Origin: an uncultured Dehalococcoidia bacterium
GTDB lineage: Bacteria; Chloroflexota; Dehalococcoidia; Lucifugimonadales; UBA3495
DNA: 64,000 nt
NCBI GenBank assembly: GCA_958296385.1
Contig: OY282494.1
Coordinates: 1,897,537-1,961,536 of the forward strand
Direction of reading: 5' to 3'
Part shown: piece after piece, positions 7,848-16,241 of the stretch
How the letters are laid out: each line of letters opens with the position of its first letter
Numbering within the stretch: position 1 is the first letter of the stretch
Position numbers and translations under genes: made by a program
Notes under the pieces: model-generated
The model's input: only the letters and a program-made list of their open reading frames with translations
Databases searched by the model: none
What the model was told of the DNA's origin: nothing

Positions 7848-9605
7848 TCAGGCCGGGGGCGTGGGGCGGTAGCGGTTGACGATGGGGAGGCGGCGGTCTT
7901 TGCCGAAGGCGCGGGGGGTTATCTTGACGCCGGGGGGGGCCTGGCGGCGTTTGTACTCGTTGCGGTCAACGGCGGCCATCACCTGGCGCACCCAATCGGG
8001 GTGGTGGCCCATGTTCACCATGTCGGCGTAGCTGTGGTCATCCTCGACGTAGGCTTTGATGATGGGGTCGAGCAGTTCGTAGGGGGGGAGGGTGTCCTGG
8101 TCGGTTTGGTCGGGGCGCAGTTCGGCGCTGGGGGGCTTGCTGATGGTGGCCTGGGGAATCAGGGGGCGGCCGTCGGGGGTGCGGTCATTGCGCCAGCGGC
8201 AGAGGTCATAAACCAGGGTTTTCGGCACGTCTTTCAGCACGGCGAATCCGCCGGCCATATCGCCGTACAGGGTGGCATAGCCCATGGCCAGCTCGCTTTT
8301 GTTGCCGGTGGTCAAAACCAGCCAGCCGAACTTGTTGGATATGGTCATTAAGATGTTGCCCCGGATACGGGCCTGGACGTTTTCCTCGGCGACGTTGGGT
8401 TCGGTGCCGGCCATCTGCTCGGCCAGCATATCGGTAAAGGCGAGATGCGCGGGTTCGATGGGGACGCGCCAGAGTTTGATGCCGAGGTTGTCGGCCAGCT
8501 GGCGGGAGTCGGCAACGCTGCCCTCGGAGGAATAGCGGGACGGCATGGTTACGCCGATGACGTTGGCCGGGCCAAGGGCGTCAACGGCGACGGTGGCGGT
8601 GAGAGCGGAGTCGATGCCGCCGGACAGTCCAATCAGGGTGCGCTGAAAGCCGGACTTGCGCACGTAATCCCGCGTGCCGACGACGAGGGCTTGATAGACT
8701 TCCTCGGTTTCGTCAAGGATGGGTTGCAGGGGGGGGCGGGCGGCGACGTGACGGTTGTTGACCAGGCGATGCTCGGAGAGGTGAATTAGTTCGGGATGGC
8801 CTACTTCGCGCAGGATGTTGGGGTTCTCTTTGCGGGGACGGGGGTCGCGCAGACGCTGGCGGAACACGGATTCTACGTCGAGGTCGGCGACGATGAGTCG
8901 GTCCTCGAAAGCGGGGCCGCGGGCCAGGACGCTGCCGTCGGGGGCGCAGATGATGCTGGCGCCGTCGAATACGAGTTCATCCTGTCCGCCGACGGTGTTC
9001 AGATAAGCGACGAACAGGCCGTTGTCGGCGGCGCGGGTGGCAATCATGCGCTCGCGCTGGCCGGCTTTGCCGGCGTGAAAGGGTGAGGCGTTGATGTTGA
9101 CGATGACTTCGGCGCCGGCGTCGCGCTGGACGGCGATGGGGCCGACGGGATACCAGATGTCCTCGCAGATATTGACGCCGACGGGGGCGCCGTTGACGAC
9201 GTACACGGGGCAGGCGGCGCCGCGCTTGAAATAGCGATCCTCGTCAAAGACGCCGTAGTTGGGGAGGTACATTTTGCGATACCAGCCGGCGAGCCGGCGG
9301 TCATCAATGATGGCGGCGGCGTTGGCCAGGTCGCTGCCGACTTCCACGCAGCCGACGACGGCGGCGATGCCGCGGGTAGCGGCGGCGATGCGCTCCACGG
9401 CGGCGGCGTTATCGGCAAGGAAGGACGGCTTGAACAGCAAGTCCTCCGGGGGGTAGCCGGTAACGGCCAGTTCGGGAAAGGCCACGAGGTCGGCGTGAGC
9501 GGCCCGGGCTTCGCCAATCAAGTCAATGATGCGGGAAGTGTTGCCGGGGATGTCGCCCACGGTGGGGTTGAACTGGGCCAGGGCCAAACGGAAAGTGCGT
9601 TGCAT
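7848..9605 (-). CDS. nadE: Glutamine-dependent NAD+ synthetase
   Basis: 585 residues, the full two-domain form. The N-terminal nitrilase-type glutaminase has the Glu-Lys-Cys triad: E45 in FPELAVTGYPPEDLL, Lys in WYRKMYLPNYGVFDE, and Cys in VNICEDIWYP. The C-terminal synthetase has the ATP P-loop GLSGGIDSAL at about 325-334, TTGNKSELAMGYATLYGD, and the end region ITPRAFGKDRRLP. It makes NAD+ from deamido-NAD+, ATP and glutamine. A perfect TATAAT is at 9612-9617, only 6 bp before the ATG, so the mRNA may be leaderless. It is divergent from the MFS gene. Confidence 0.95.
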   Translation of the reverse strand: MQRTFRLALAQFNPTVGDIPGNTSRIIDLIGEARAAHADLVAFPELAVTGYPPEDLLFKPSFLADNAAAVERIAAATRGIAAVVGCVEVGSDLANAAAIIDDRRLAGWYRKMYLPNYGVFDEDRYFKRGAACPVYVVNGAPVGVNICEDIWYPVGPIAVQRDAGAEVIVNINASPFHAGKAGQRERMIATRAADNGLFVAYLNTVGGQDELVFDGASIICAPDGSVLARGPAFEDRLIVADLDVESVFRQRLRDPRPRKENPNILREVGHPELIHLSEHRLVNNRHVAARPPLQPILDETEEVYQALVVGTRDYVRKSGFQRTLIGLSGGIDSALTATVAVDALGPANVIGVTMPSRYSSEGSVADSRQLADNLGIKLWRVPIEPAHLAFTDMLAEQMAGTEPNVAEENVQARIRGNILMTISNKFGWLVLTTGNKSELAMGYATLYGDMAGGFAVLKDVPKTLVYDLCRWRNDRTPDGRPLIPQATISKPPSAELRPDQTDQDTLPPYELLDPIIKAYVEDDHSYADMVNMGHHPDWVRQVMAAVDRNEYKRRQAPPGVKITPRAFGKDRRLPIVNRYRPTPPA

Positions 9606-9611
9606 CGGCGT

Positions 9612-9617
9612 ATTATA
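9612..9617 (-). promoter_or_regulatory. -10 box of nadE (possible leaderless start)
   Basis: Perfect TATAAT on the minus strand ending 6 bp before the nadE ATG, so transcription would begin at or next to the start codon. No good -35 is seen 16-18 bp upstream, and no ribosome site fits between box and ATG. Confidence 0.45.
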
Positions 9618-9680
9618 ACGCAGGCCGGCAGCGGGTGGGGCGCCCGGAATGGCACCGGGGTAAAGGATAGCGGGGGTTGC

Positions 9681-9689
9681 TGTTATAAT
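9681..9689 (+). promoter_or_regulatory. Extended -10 promoter for the MFS gene
   Basis: TGTTATAAT matches the extended -10 consensus TGnTATAAT. It faces the MFS gene, giving a leader of about 150 bp, and is divergent from the nadE -10 70 bp away. Confidence 0.5.
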
Positions 9690-9843
9690 CGGCGGCGTTG
9701 CGTACCGGGCGGGTATTGTTTTGCCGGCGTTCCCATCTGAGGCGTCCCCGTCTGATTTGATTGCGGTTTGTGAGCTTTGTGGACAGGTTGTTTAGCGGCG
9801 GGTTTAGTTTGGCGCGCGCGTGGGGGCGGGGCGGCGGGTTTTG

Positions 9844-11130
9844 ATGCGCGCGCTGCAATTGCGGGCGGCCCGCGCCACGCCTTTTTACTACGGATGGGTA
9901 ATCCTGGCGCTGACCGGGCTGGCTTCGTACTCGTCCCGTCCGTTAATGTCGGTTGCGGTGCTGACGGTGTTCGTGGTGCCGATGGAGGCGCAGCTGGGGT
10001 GGACGCGGACGGAGATGTCCGGGGCGGTGAGCCTGGGCGGGGTGTTTGCGGTGGTGGCGGCGCCGCTGGTGGGGCCGCTCATCGACCGCTACGGTTCGGG
10101 GCTGGTGGTGGGCGTGTCGTCGGGGATTGCCGGGATTTGCGCGGTGGGACTGGGGATGGTCAATCAGGTGTGGCTGTTCTATCTGGTGTACGTGCCGGGG
10201 CGGACGGTGTTTGCCAGCCCGCTGGAGCTGGGGACGTCAACGGCGGTGAGCAACTGGTTCATCCGGCGGCGGCCGTTTGCGCTGGCGCTGAATCACGTGC
10301 TGCAAGGCTCCGGGCTGGCGGTGATGCCGCTGGTGGCGCAGCTGATTATCGGGGCGTGGAGCTGGCAAGCGGCATGGTACGGGCTGGGCATCTGGACGCT
10401 GGCGGTGGCGGTAGCGCCGGCCATCATGCTGATGGGGCGGCGTCCGGAGGACATCGGGCTGCTGCCGGATGGCGACCGGGCGATGCCGGCGCGGGAGAAC
10501 CGGGCGGGCGGCCGGCGTCCGCTGACGGCATCGGACGAGGTGAACTTTACGCTGCGGCAGGCGATGGCAACGCGGTCGTTCTGGCTGCTGATGCTGTTCG
10601 CCTTTGCCGGGTTCATCGTGCAGGCCGGGGTGTCGCTGCATCAGGTGCCGCATTTTATCGGCCAGGGGGTGCCGGGTGCGGTGGCAGTGTGGGCGGCCAG
10701 CACGTTTGCGATTTCGCAGGTGCCGGCGAGCCTGCTGTGGTCGGCGCTGTGCCAGCGGTTCCCGATGCGGCTGATGATGCCGGCGGCGGGGCTGGTGGTG
10801 AGCGCGGGGGCGATGATAACGGCGTTTGCGGACAACATTACGGTGGGAGTGGTGGGCGCTTTCACGCTGGGATTTGGCGTCGGGGGGCTGCACATCATCG
10901 GCCGGCTGACGTGGGCCGACTACTTCGGACGGCTGCATCTGGGGGCGATACGGGCGTGGGGGCTGGCGGCGCAGGTGGCCGGGCAAGCGCTGGGGCCAAC
11001 GGCGGCCGGCATGGTCTGGGACCGCACGGAAACCTACCTGTGGGTGTTTATGGCCTTTGGCATCAACCTGGCGGTGGTATCGCTGCTGATGATAACGGCA
11101 ACGACACCGACCAGACGACAGGACGGCTGA
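9844..11130 (+). CDS. MFS transporter
   Basis: About 428 residues with 12 predicted membrane segments and the major-facilitator layout. FYYGWVILALTGLASY is in TM1. A loop 2-3 motif of the G-x-L-x-D-R-x-G type appears as VGPLIDRYGSGLVVG at about 75-89. A central cytoplasmic loop containing RRPEDIGLLPDG and ARENRAGGRRP lies at about 200-225. The GRRPEDIGLLPDG segment is typical of OFA-like and other carboxylate-transporter relatives in this superfamily. It probably moves a small organic acid across the inner membrane. ATG 9844 is preferred; an in-frame GTG lies at 9820. It lies 660 bp before the P450 cluster with a repeat between, so a link to it is only suggested. Confidence 0.82.
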   Translation: MRALQLRAARATPFYYGWVILALTGLASYSSRPLMSVAVLTVFVVPMEAQLGWTRTEMSGAVSLGGVFAVVAAPLVGPLIDRYGSGLVVGVSSGIAGICAVGLGMVNQVWLFYLVYVPGRTVFASPLELGTSTAVSNWFIRRRPFALALNHVLQGSGLAVMPLVAQLIIGAWSWQAAWYGLGIWTLAVAVAPAIMLMGRRPEDIGLLPDGDRAMPARENRAGGRRPLTASDEVNFTLRQAMATRSFWLLMLFAFAGFIVQAGVSLHQVPHFIGQGVPGAVAVWAASTFAISQVPASLLWSALCQRFPMRLMMPAAGLVVSAGAMITAFADNITVGVVGAFTLGFGVGGLHIIGRLTWADYFGRLHLGAIRAWGLAAQVAGQALGPTAAGMVWDRTETYLWVFMAFGINLAVVSLLMITATTPTRRQDG

Positions 11131-11214
11131 CGGCGGGGGCGCGCGGGTGGATGGTGGCATGGCGGATTCTCCTTGTATCGGGCGGGTGTTTATCGGGCGG
11201 TGGGTTTGGTTTGG

Positions 11215-11615
11215 TGTCGGAGATTCAAGTCGTTGTCAGCCCTACGGCCGGAGGTTGGTACGCAACTATTTTGGACCTTCATTTTACGTGTCCTGCCCTA
11301 ATGAGAGGCAGCACGCGGGCTGAAGCTCGATACCCTGCGGAGGCAGCCCGCGCCGTGAAAGCGGGGTCGGGACTACCCTTGCCGATTGCGATTTTTTGCT
11401 GACTGGCCGTTTTGACTTGAATCTCCGGCGGTTGTGCTAGCGGTGTGATGTCCCCGATTCCCCAAGAGCGTCCTCTGGCTGGTAGCGGGGGTTGGTTTTT
11501 GCCCGATGGATGTATCTTACACGAACGGGTGTACCGTTTGGCAATAGGGGGAGTGTCGCTGATTTTGGGGATTTGGGGGTGACGCTGGGGGAAATCATTT
11601 CCCCCAGACCCCCTC
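11215..11615. repeat. MITE-like repeat R1, copy 1
   Basis: The 668-bp gap between the MFS and first P450 gene is filled largely by a sequence found again at 61037-61455. The core is bounded by perfect 14-bp terminal inverted repeats: CGGAGATTCAAGTC at 11218-11231 and its complement at 11414-11427, 210 bp in all. Inside is a hairpin with CGCGGGCTG / CAGCCCGCG arms at about 11313-11352. Homology continues past the right end to a perfect 11-bp-arm palindrome around 11586-11608. No credible gene lies inside. It could be a non-autonomous transposon relic or a structured RNA. Confidence 0.8.
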
Positions 11616-11692
11616 GTTGTGTGTTTGGGGGCGAGGGGGGTGCTGTGATTAGCTGGCATTTTGGGGTTGGTTTTGTTTGGGGGGTGGTGTTG

Positions 11693-11722
11693 TTGACCTG
11701 GTGTGTTGGGGGTTGTTACAAT
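11693..11722 (+). promoter_or_regulatory. Sigma70-type promoter of P450 gene 1
   Basis: TTGACC at 11693-11698, an 18-bp spacer, and TACAAT at 11717-11722, about 76 bp before the ATG at 11799. Confidence 0.6.
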
Positions 11723-11798
11723 GCGGGGGATATTTGCCGGGCCGTGGGCGGCGCTTGCGGCGACGGGCGGCCGTGAAAGAAATTAGGGGAGGGACGAA

Positions 11799-13049
11799 AT
11801 GGTTACTACTTTCAATGAAAACCTGTTTTCTCCTGAAGTCGTGCAGGACCCCTACTCGTACTTCGGGCGGATGCGGGAGGAAGACCCGGTTCACTGGAAC
11901 GACCCGTACAAGCTTTGGGTGATTACCAAGTACAAGGACCTGGTTTGGGTCACCCGGCACCCGGAGTTTTTCTCCTCCGAGGTGTTCCACCGGGATCCGC
12001 TGCCTCCGTACCCGGACATTGACGAGTCCGACATGGGGCTGTACGAGTACGTCAAGGACTTTTTCTCGCAGTGGTTCATCCAGCACGACCGCAAGGAAGT
12101 TACGGTGCACGAGGGGCCGGACCATACCGATATGCGGAAGGTGATTCACGGCTACTTTACGCCGAAGGCGATGGAGCTGTGGCGTCCGCTGGTGCAGTCG
12201 GCCATCAAGCAGCTGCTGGACGAGGCCGAAGAACGGGGCAGTATGGACGTGATGCGCGACTACGCGACGCCGCTGCCGCTGCTGGTCATCGCCGCGATGA
12301 TGGGGATTGACGTGACCGACCGGCAGTTTATCCGCTCGCTGGCGGAGAAGCTGCTGTTCATTGGCCGGGGCAACAACGACCGGATGCAGCCCCTGACCGA
12401 GGGGATTATGGGTCTGCAAGAGTACCTGGCGCCGATGGTGGCGGAGCGGGTCAAGAATCCCAACGGCGACCTGCTGGACCGGATGACCGACGCCCATCGC
12501 GTTGGCGTGATGAGCCAGGAGCAGGTGGTGGCCAACTCCATCCTGCTGCTGCTGGCGGGCCACGAGACGACCATCAATCTCATCTGCAACGGCACCCGCG
12601 CGTTTATGACGCACCCGGACCAGTGGGAGCTGTTTAAGTCTGACCCGGCCGGCCGGATGATCCGGGCGACGGAGGAATGTCTGCGCTACGACGCTCCGGT
12701 GAAGTCCATTACCCGCATCGCGGGGGACAACCTGGAGCTGGGCGGCAAGGAGATTCACACCAACGAGCGGATGCGGTGGTTCGTCACCAGCGCGAACCGG
12801 GATCCGGAGGTCTTTGACCGTCCCGACGACTTTGACATCGAGCGGTATCCGAATCCGCACGTGGCATTTGGCAGCGGCATCCACCACTGCCTGGGGGCGA
12901 CGCTGGCCCGGCTGGAAGGGCAAGAGGCGTTCAAGGCGCTGGCGGAGCGGTTCCCGGACGTCAACATGGCGTGCGACCCGGACACGCTGACGTACACCTC
13001 CAGCATCACGTTCCGCACGCTGGAACGGCTGCCGGTGAACCTGTCGTAG
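11799..13049 (+). CDS. Cytochrome P450 (soluble bacterial class), copy 1
   Basis: 416 residues, normal for a soluble bacterial P450. The oxygen-activating I-helix is LLLLAGHETTINL at about 247-259, the ExxR is in TEECLRYDAP at about 289-298, and the heme-Cys loop is [19 protein letters not shown] at about 351-369. It should be a monooxygenase fed by a ferredoxin; the 3-Cys ferredoxin at 16002 is the nearby candidate. AGGGGAGGG lies upstream of the ATG. The gene has its own promoter and a hairpin terminator, so it is a single transcription unit. Its closest relative here is the next P450. The substrate is unknown. Confidence 0.93.
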   Translation: MVTTFNENLFSPEVVQDPYSYFGRMREEDPVHWNDPYKLWVITKYKDLVWVTRHPEFFSSEVFHRDPLPPYPDIDESDMGLYEYVKDFFSQWFIQHDRKEVTVHEGPDHTDMRKVIHGYFTPKAMELWRPLVQSAIKQLLDEAEERGSMDVMRDYATPLPLLVIAAMMGIDVTDRQFIRSLAEKLLFIGRGNNDRMQPLTEGIMGLQEYLAPMVAERVKNPNGDLLDRMTDAHRVGVMSQEQVVANSILLLLAGHETTINLICNGTRAFMTHPDQWELFKSDPAGRMIRATEECLRYDAPVKSITRIAGDNLELGGKEIHTNERMRWFVTSANRDPEVFDRPDDFDIERYPNPHVAFGSGIHHCLGATLARLEGQEAFKALAERFPDVNMACDPDTLTYTSSITFRTLERLPVNLS

Positions 13050-13083
13050 CCGACGGGGTGCATCAAGGCGTCAAGTCTGACGA

Positions 13084-13122
13084 CGCCCGGGCGCTGGCTG
13101 ACCGGCCGCACCCGGGCGTTTT
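13084..13122 (+). terminator. Rho-independent terminator of P450 gene 1
   Basis: A stem of CGCCCGGG (13084-13091) and CCCGGGCG (13111-13118) followed by TTTT, 35 bp after the P450 stop codon. Confidence 0.75.
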
Positions 13123-13174
13123 GTCGTTGGGGTGGTTTAATCATTCCCTAATGTCATTCTGTGACATCTCTAAA

Positions 13175-13204
13175 TTGCACAATCCCTTGCCGCCGGGTTA
13201 TAAT
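13175..13204 (+). promoter_or_regulatory. Sigma70-type promoter of P450 gene 2
   Basis: TTGCAC at 13175-13180, an 18-bp spacer and TATAAT at 13199-13204, about 70 bp before the ATG. A 13-bp relic of the inverted-repeat family (TAATGTCATTCTG) lies just upstream at about 13149-13161. Confidence 0.65.
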
Positions 13205-13273
13205 CCCGCCATTGGAATCCGGCGCGGGGTGCGCCGGCGCAGTGGGTTACTACGGAACCGGAGGTTGTGACCA

Positions 13274-14533
13274 ATGGTAAGCACGATTAACGACAATCCG
13301 TTCTCGATGGAGGCGATTTACCAGCCTTACGATTTTTACAATCGTTTGCGGGAGTACCAGCCAGTGTACTACAACGAGGAGCTTGAGGTATGGATGATTA
13401 CCTCGTGGGAGCATCTGGTTTGGGTAACCCGCCACCCCGAAGCGTTCTCGTCCAGCGTGTACGCGCGGGACGTGCGGGCGCCGAATCCGCCCATTGATGA
13501 AGACGACATGGAGTTGTACAACTTCATCAAGAAGTGGCAGGTTTCGCGGTTCATCCAGCACGACCAGAGGCGGTACAACCCGGACGTGTCGGGGGCGGAC
13601 CACGTGGATATGCGGCGGGTGATGCACAGCTACTTCACGCCCAAGTCGATGGAGATGTGGCGTCCGCTGGTGCAGTCGGCGATTGACGAGCTGCTGGACG
13701 CGGTGGAGGAAAAGGGGCGGATGGACGTGATGGCCGACCTGGCGACGCCGCTGCCGCTGCTGGTCATCGCGCGGATGCTGGGCATACCGGACAGCGACCG
13801 GCCTATCCTGCGGGAGCTGGCCAAGGACTTGCGGTTCCTGAACCGGGAGGGGCCCGACCGGATTCGCCCGCTGACCAAAGCCGTCCAGAACCTGCAAGAC
13901 TACCTGAGCCCGCTGGTTGCGGAACGGGTGGACAGCCCCCGGGACGACCTTATATCGGTGGTGGCCGAGGGCGAGCGGCAGGGGATATTCAGCCGGGATA
14001 TGACGGTTAACAACGTGATGCTGCTGCTGTCGGCGGGTCACGAAACGACCATCAACCTGATTTGCAACGGCACGCTGGCCTTTACGCAGCACCCGGACCA
14101 GTGGGCAATCCTGAAGTCGGACCCGGAGGGCAAGACCGTGCGGGCCACCGAGGAATGTCTGCGCTACGACTCGCCGGTACGCTCAATCCAGCGCATCGCC
14201 ACGGACGACATCGAGCTGAACGACCAGACTATCCGCAAGAACGACCGGGTGCGGTGGTTTATTCCGGGGGCGAACCGGGATCCGAAGGTCTTTGACCGGG
14301 CCGACGACTTTGACATCGAGCGGTATCCCAATCAGCACGTGGCTTTCGGCAGCGGCATCCACCACTGCCTGGGGGCGACGCTGGCCCGGCTGGAGGGGCA
14401 GGAAATCTTTAGGAATCTGGCGAATCGGTTTGAGAAGCTGGAGCTGGAGATTCCCGTCGAGAACGTGGAGTACGACCGGGTGCTGACGTTCCGCGCGGTG
14501 GAGAGCCTGCCGGTTACGGTGACCAGCGCCTGA
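13274..14533 (+). CDS. Cytochrome P450, copy 2
   Basis: 419 residues with the same architecture as copy 1: I-helix LLLSAGHETTINLICNG, ExxR in TEECLRYDSPVRS, and the identical heme loop [19 protein letters not shown]. Long stretches match copy 1 (MEMWRPLVQSAIDELLD, ATPLPLLVIA), pointing to duplication of a shared ancestor. Differences cluster in the N-terminal third and the B-C and F-G regions that shape the pocket, so the substrate range has probably diverged. It has its own promoter and a downstream hairpin. Confidence 0.93.
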   Translation: MVSTINDNPFSMEAIYQPYDFYNRLREYQPVYYNEELEVWMITSWEHLVWVTRHPEAFSSSVYARDVRAPNPPIDEDDMELYNFIKKWQVSRFIQHDQRRYNPDVSGADHVDMRRVMHSYFTPKSMEMWRPLVQSAIDELLDAVEEKGRMDVMADLATPLPLLVIARMLGIPDSDRPILRELAKDLRFLNREGPDRIRPLTKAVQNLQDYLSPLVAERVDSPRDDLISVVAEGERQGIFSRDMTVNNVMLLLSAGHETTINLICNGTLAFTQHPDQWAILKSDPEGKTVRATEECLRYDSPVRSIQRIATDDIELNDQTIRKNDRVRWFIPGANRDPKVFDRADDFDIERYPNQHVAFGSGIHHCLGATLARLEGQEIFRNLANRFEKLELEIPVENVEYDRVLTFRAVESLPVTVTSA

Positions 14534-14563
14534 CGCAAGCGGAGGCGGTACGCCGTCAACAGC

Positions 14564-14605
14564 GGCCGCGCCGGGTCAACAGGCCCCGCGCGGCCATTTC
14601 GTTTG
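14564..14605 (+). terminator. Hairpin downstream of P450 gene 2
   Basis: GGCCGCGC (14564-14571) pairs with GCGCGGCC (14588-14595) and is followed by the T-rich ATTTCGTTTG, 30 bp after the stop codon. Confidence 0.55.
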
Positions 14606-14671
14606 TAATGTAGCATCGCTTGTGATAGTTTTGACGGCGATTAAGCCGGACGCTGTTTGAGGAATTACTTT

Positions 14672-15907
14672 ATGCCTGCAACCGTTGACGTTCACGACGA
14701 TATTTTTGCGCCCGACGTTATCAAAGACCCCTACGCCTACTTTGGGGCGCTGCGGGCGGCGCAGCCGGTGCGCTGGAACGAGCAGTACCGGATGTGGGTG
14801 GTGACCAGCTACGAGCGGCTGGTGTGGACGGCGCGGCACCCGGAGTATTTCTCGTCGGAGGTTGCGCTGCGGGATAACCAGCCGCCGGCGCCGGGCATAC
14901 CGGAAGAGGATATGGAGCTGTTCGGGGCGGTTCGGCAGTGGCTGGCGGCCCGGTTCACACAGAACGACGGCGCAAAGCACAAGGAAAAGCGCAAGGTGGT
15001 GCACGGCTTTTTTACGCCCAAGGCGATGGAAACCTGGCGGCCGCTGGTTCGGCAGACGGTCAACGACCTGCTGGACGAGTTGCAGGGCGCCGGGCGGTGG
15101 GACGTGATGCACGACTTTGCGACGCCGCTCACGTACAGCATCATCGCCGGGCTGATGGATATACCGGAGAGCGACCGGGGGTTTGTGAAAGAGCTGTCGG
15201 GGCGGATGTGCGGGTTTGACGGGAATGATCCCAACCGCATCCGCGACTACGCCGCCGGGGTGCAGGCGGTTACGGACTATCTGGCGCCAATCGTGGCGGA
15301 ACGGGTGCGGGAGCCGGGCGATGACCTGCTTTCGGTAATCTGCAAGGGCGAGATTATGGGCGCCTACACGCGGGACGAGGTGCTGGCCAACGCGCTGCTG
15401 CTGCTGGTGGCCGGCCACGAAACGACTAACGACCTGATTGCCAACGGCGTGCTGGCCTTTGCGGAGAACGCCGGCCAGTTTGACTTGCTGCGCAGCGACC
15501 CGGACGCGCATGTGGTGAACGCCGTTGAAGAGGCGCTGCGCTACGATTCGCCGCTGAAATCGGTGCAGCGGGTGGCTACGCAGGACGTTGACATGGGCGA
15601 CGGGCAGCGGGTTAGCAAGGACGACCGGGTGCGGTGGGTCATCGCGTCGGCGAACCGGGATCCGGCGGTTTTTGAGAACCCGGACGAGCTGGACATCACC
15701 CGCAATCCTAACCCGCACGTGTCCTTTGGCAGCGGCGTGCATCACTGCCTGGGGGCAACGCTGGCGCGGCTGGAAGGTCAGGAGGCGTTTGCGGAGCTGG
15801 CCCGGCGCTACGGCGGCTTTGAACTGGAAACGGACGCCGGCGCGCTGGAATACCTGCCCAGCATCGGGCAGCGCACGCTGCTCAATTTGCCAATCGCCAC
15901 CCGATAG
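14672..15907 (+). CDS. Cytochrome P450, copy 3
   Basis: 411 residues from the ATG at 14672, which has GAGGAA 8 bp upstream; an in-frame TTG at 14657 is less likely. I-helix [18 protein letters not shown], ExxR in [13 protein letters not shown], heme loop [19 protein letters not shown]. It is the most divergent of the three, for example [19 protein letters not shown] replaces the ATPLPLLVIA segment. It is followed by a weak hairpin and, 94 bp on, by the ferredoxin gene, so it is the likeliest to be co-expressed with it. The substrate is unknown. Confidence 0.92.
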   Translation: MPATVDVHDDIFAPDVIKDPYAYFGALRAAQPVRWNEQYRMWVVTSYERLVWTARHPEYFSSEVALRDNQPPAPGIPEEDMELFGAVRQWLAARFTQNDGAKHKEKRKVVHGFFTPKAMETWRPLVRQTVNDLLDELQGAGRWDVMHDFATPLTYSIIAGLMDIPESDRGFVKELSGRMCGFDGNDPNRIRDYAAGVQAVTDYLAPIVAERVREPGDDLLSVICKGEIMGAYTRDEVLANALLLLVAGHETTNDLIANGVLAFAENAGQFDLLRSDPDAHVVNAVEEALRYDSPLKSVQRVATQDVDMGDGQRVSKDDRVRWVIASANRDPAVFENPDELDITRNPNPHVSFGSGVHHCLGATLARLEGQEAFAELARRYGGFELETDAGALEYLPSIGQRTLLNLPIATR

Positions 15908-15922
15908 CTCGTTATCTGACAG

Positions 15923-15956
15923 GCCGGATTCGATAAGCCGCAGCCGTCCGGCTTTT
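15923..15956 (+). terminator. Weak hairpin between P450 gene 3 and the ferredoxin gene
   Basis: A 6-bp stem, GCCGGA (15923-15928) and TCCGGC (15947-15952), with TTTT directly after. It may give partial read-through from the P450 into the ferredoxin gene rather than full termination. Confidence 0.4.
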
Positions 15957-16001
15957 ACGCCAACCGATAACATCCAGCAGTAACAAGAGGAGGTTACACT
16001 G

Positions 16002-16226
16002 ATGGCCCGTCAACTGAAGATTACCGTAGATTACAACGTGTGCGTGGGCAACGCGATGTGCGAAACCTTCGCGCAGAACACCTTTGGGCTGAACGAAGAC
16101 CGGCAGTCCTACGTTAAGGATGCTGCCGGCGATCCGGAGGAAACCATCATTGAGGCGGCGGAGAACTGCCCGGTGACGGCCATTACGGTGGAAGACGCCG
16201 AGACCGGGGAGATGCTGTTCCCGTAG
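16002..16226 (+). CDS. Small 3-cysteine ferredoxin (P450 redox partner type)
   Basis: 74 residues. The cluster ligands are C14 and C20 in VCVGNAMC and a third Cys in ENCPVTAI near residue 56. The spacing C-x5-C...CP with only three cysteines is that of the [3Fe-4S] ferredoxins found beside bacterial P450s. GNAMCETFAQNTFGLNED also matches that family. It would carry electrons from a ferredoxin reductase, not present in this window, to the P450s. A strong AGGAGG lies 8 bp before the ATG. It converges with the LLM gene, with 15 bp between the stops. Confidence 0.92.
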   Translation: MARQLKITVDYNVCVGNAMCETFAQNTFGLNEDRQSYVKDAAGDPEETIIEAAENCPVTAITVEDAETGEMLFP

Positions 16227-16241
16227 CACGGGGCCGGGCCA

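Noticed and set aside
11279-11659. Minus-strand frames inside R1 (also 61257-61622)
   Set aside because: They exist because both copies of the repeat lack stops in places; the two translations are in different frames and are not conserved as proteins.
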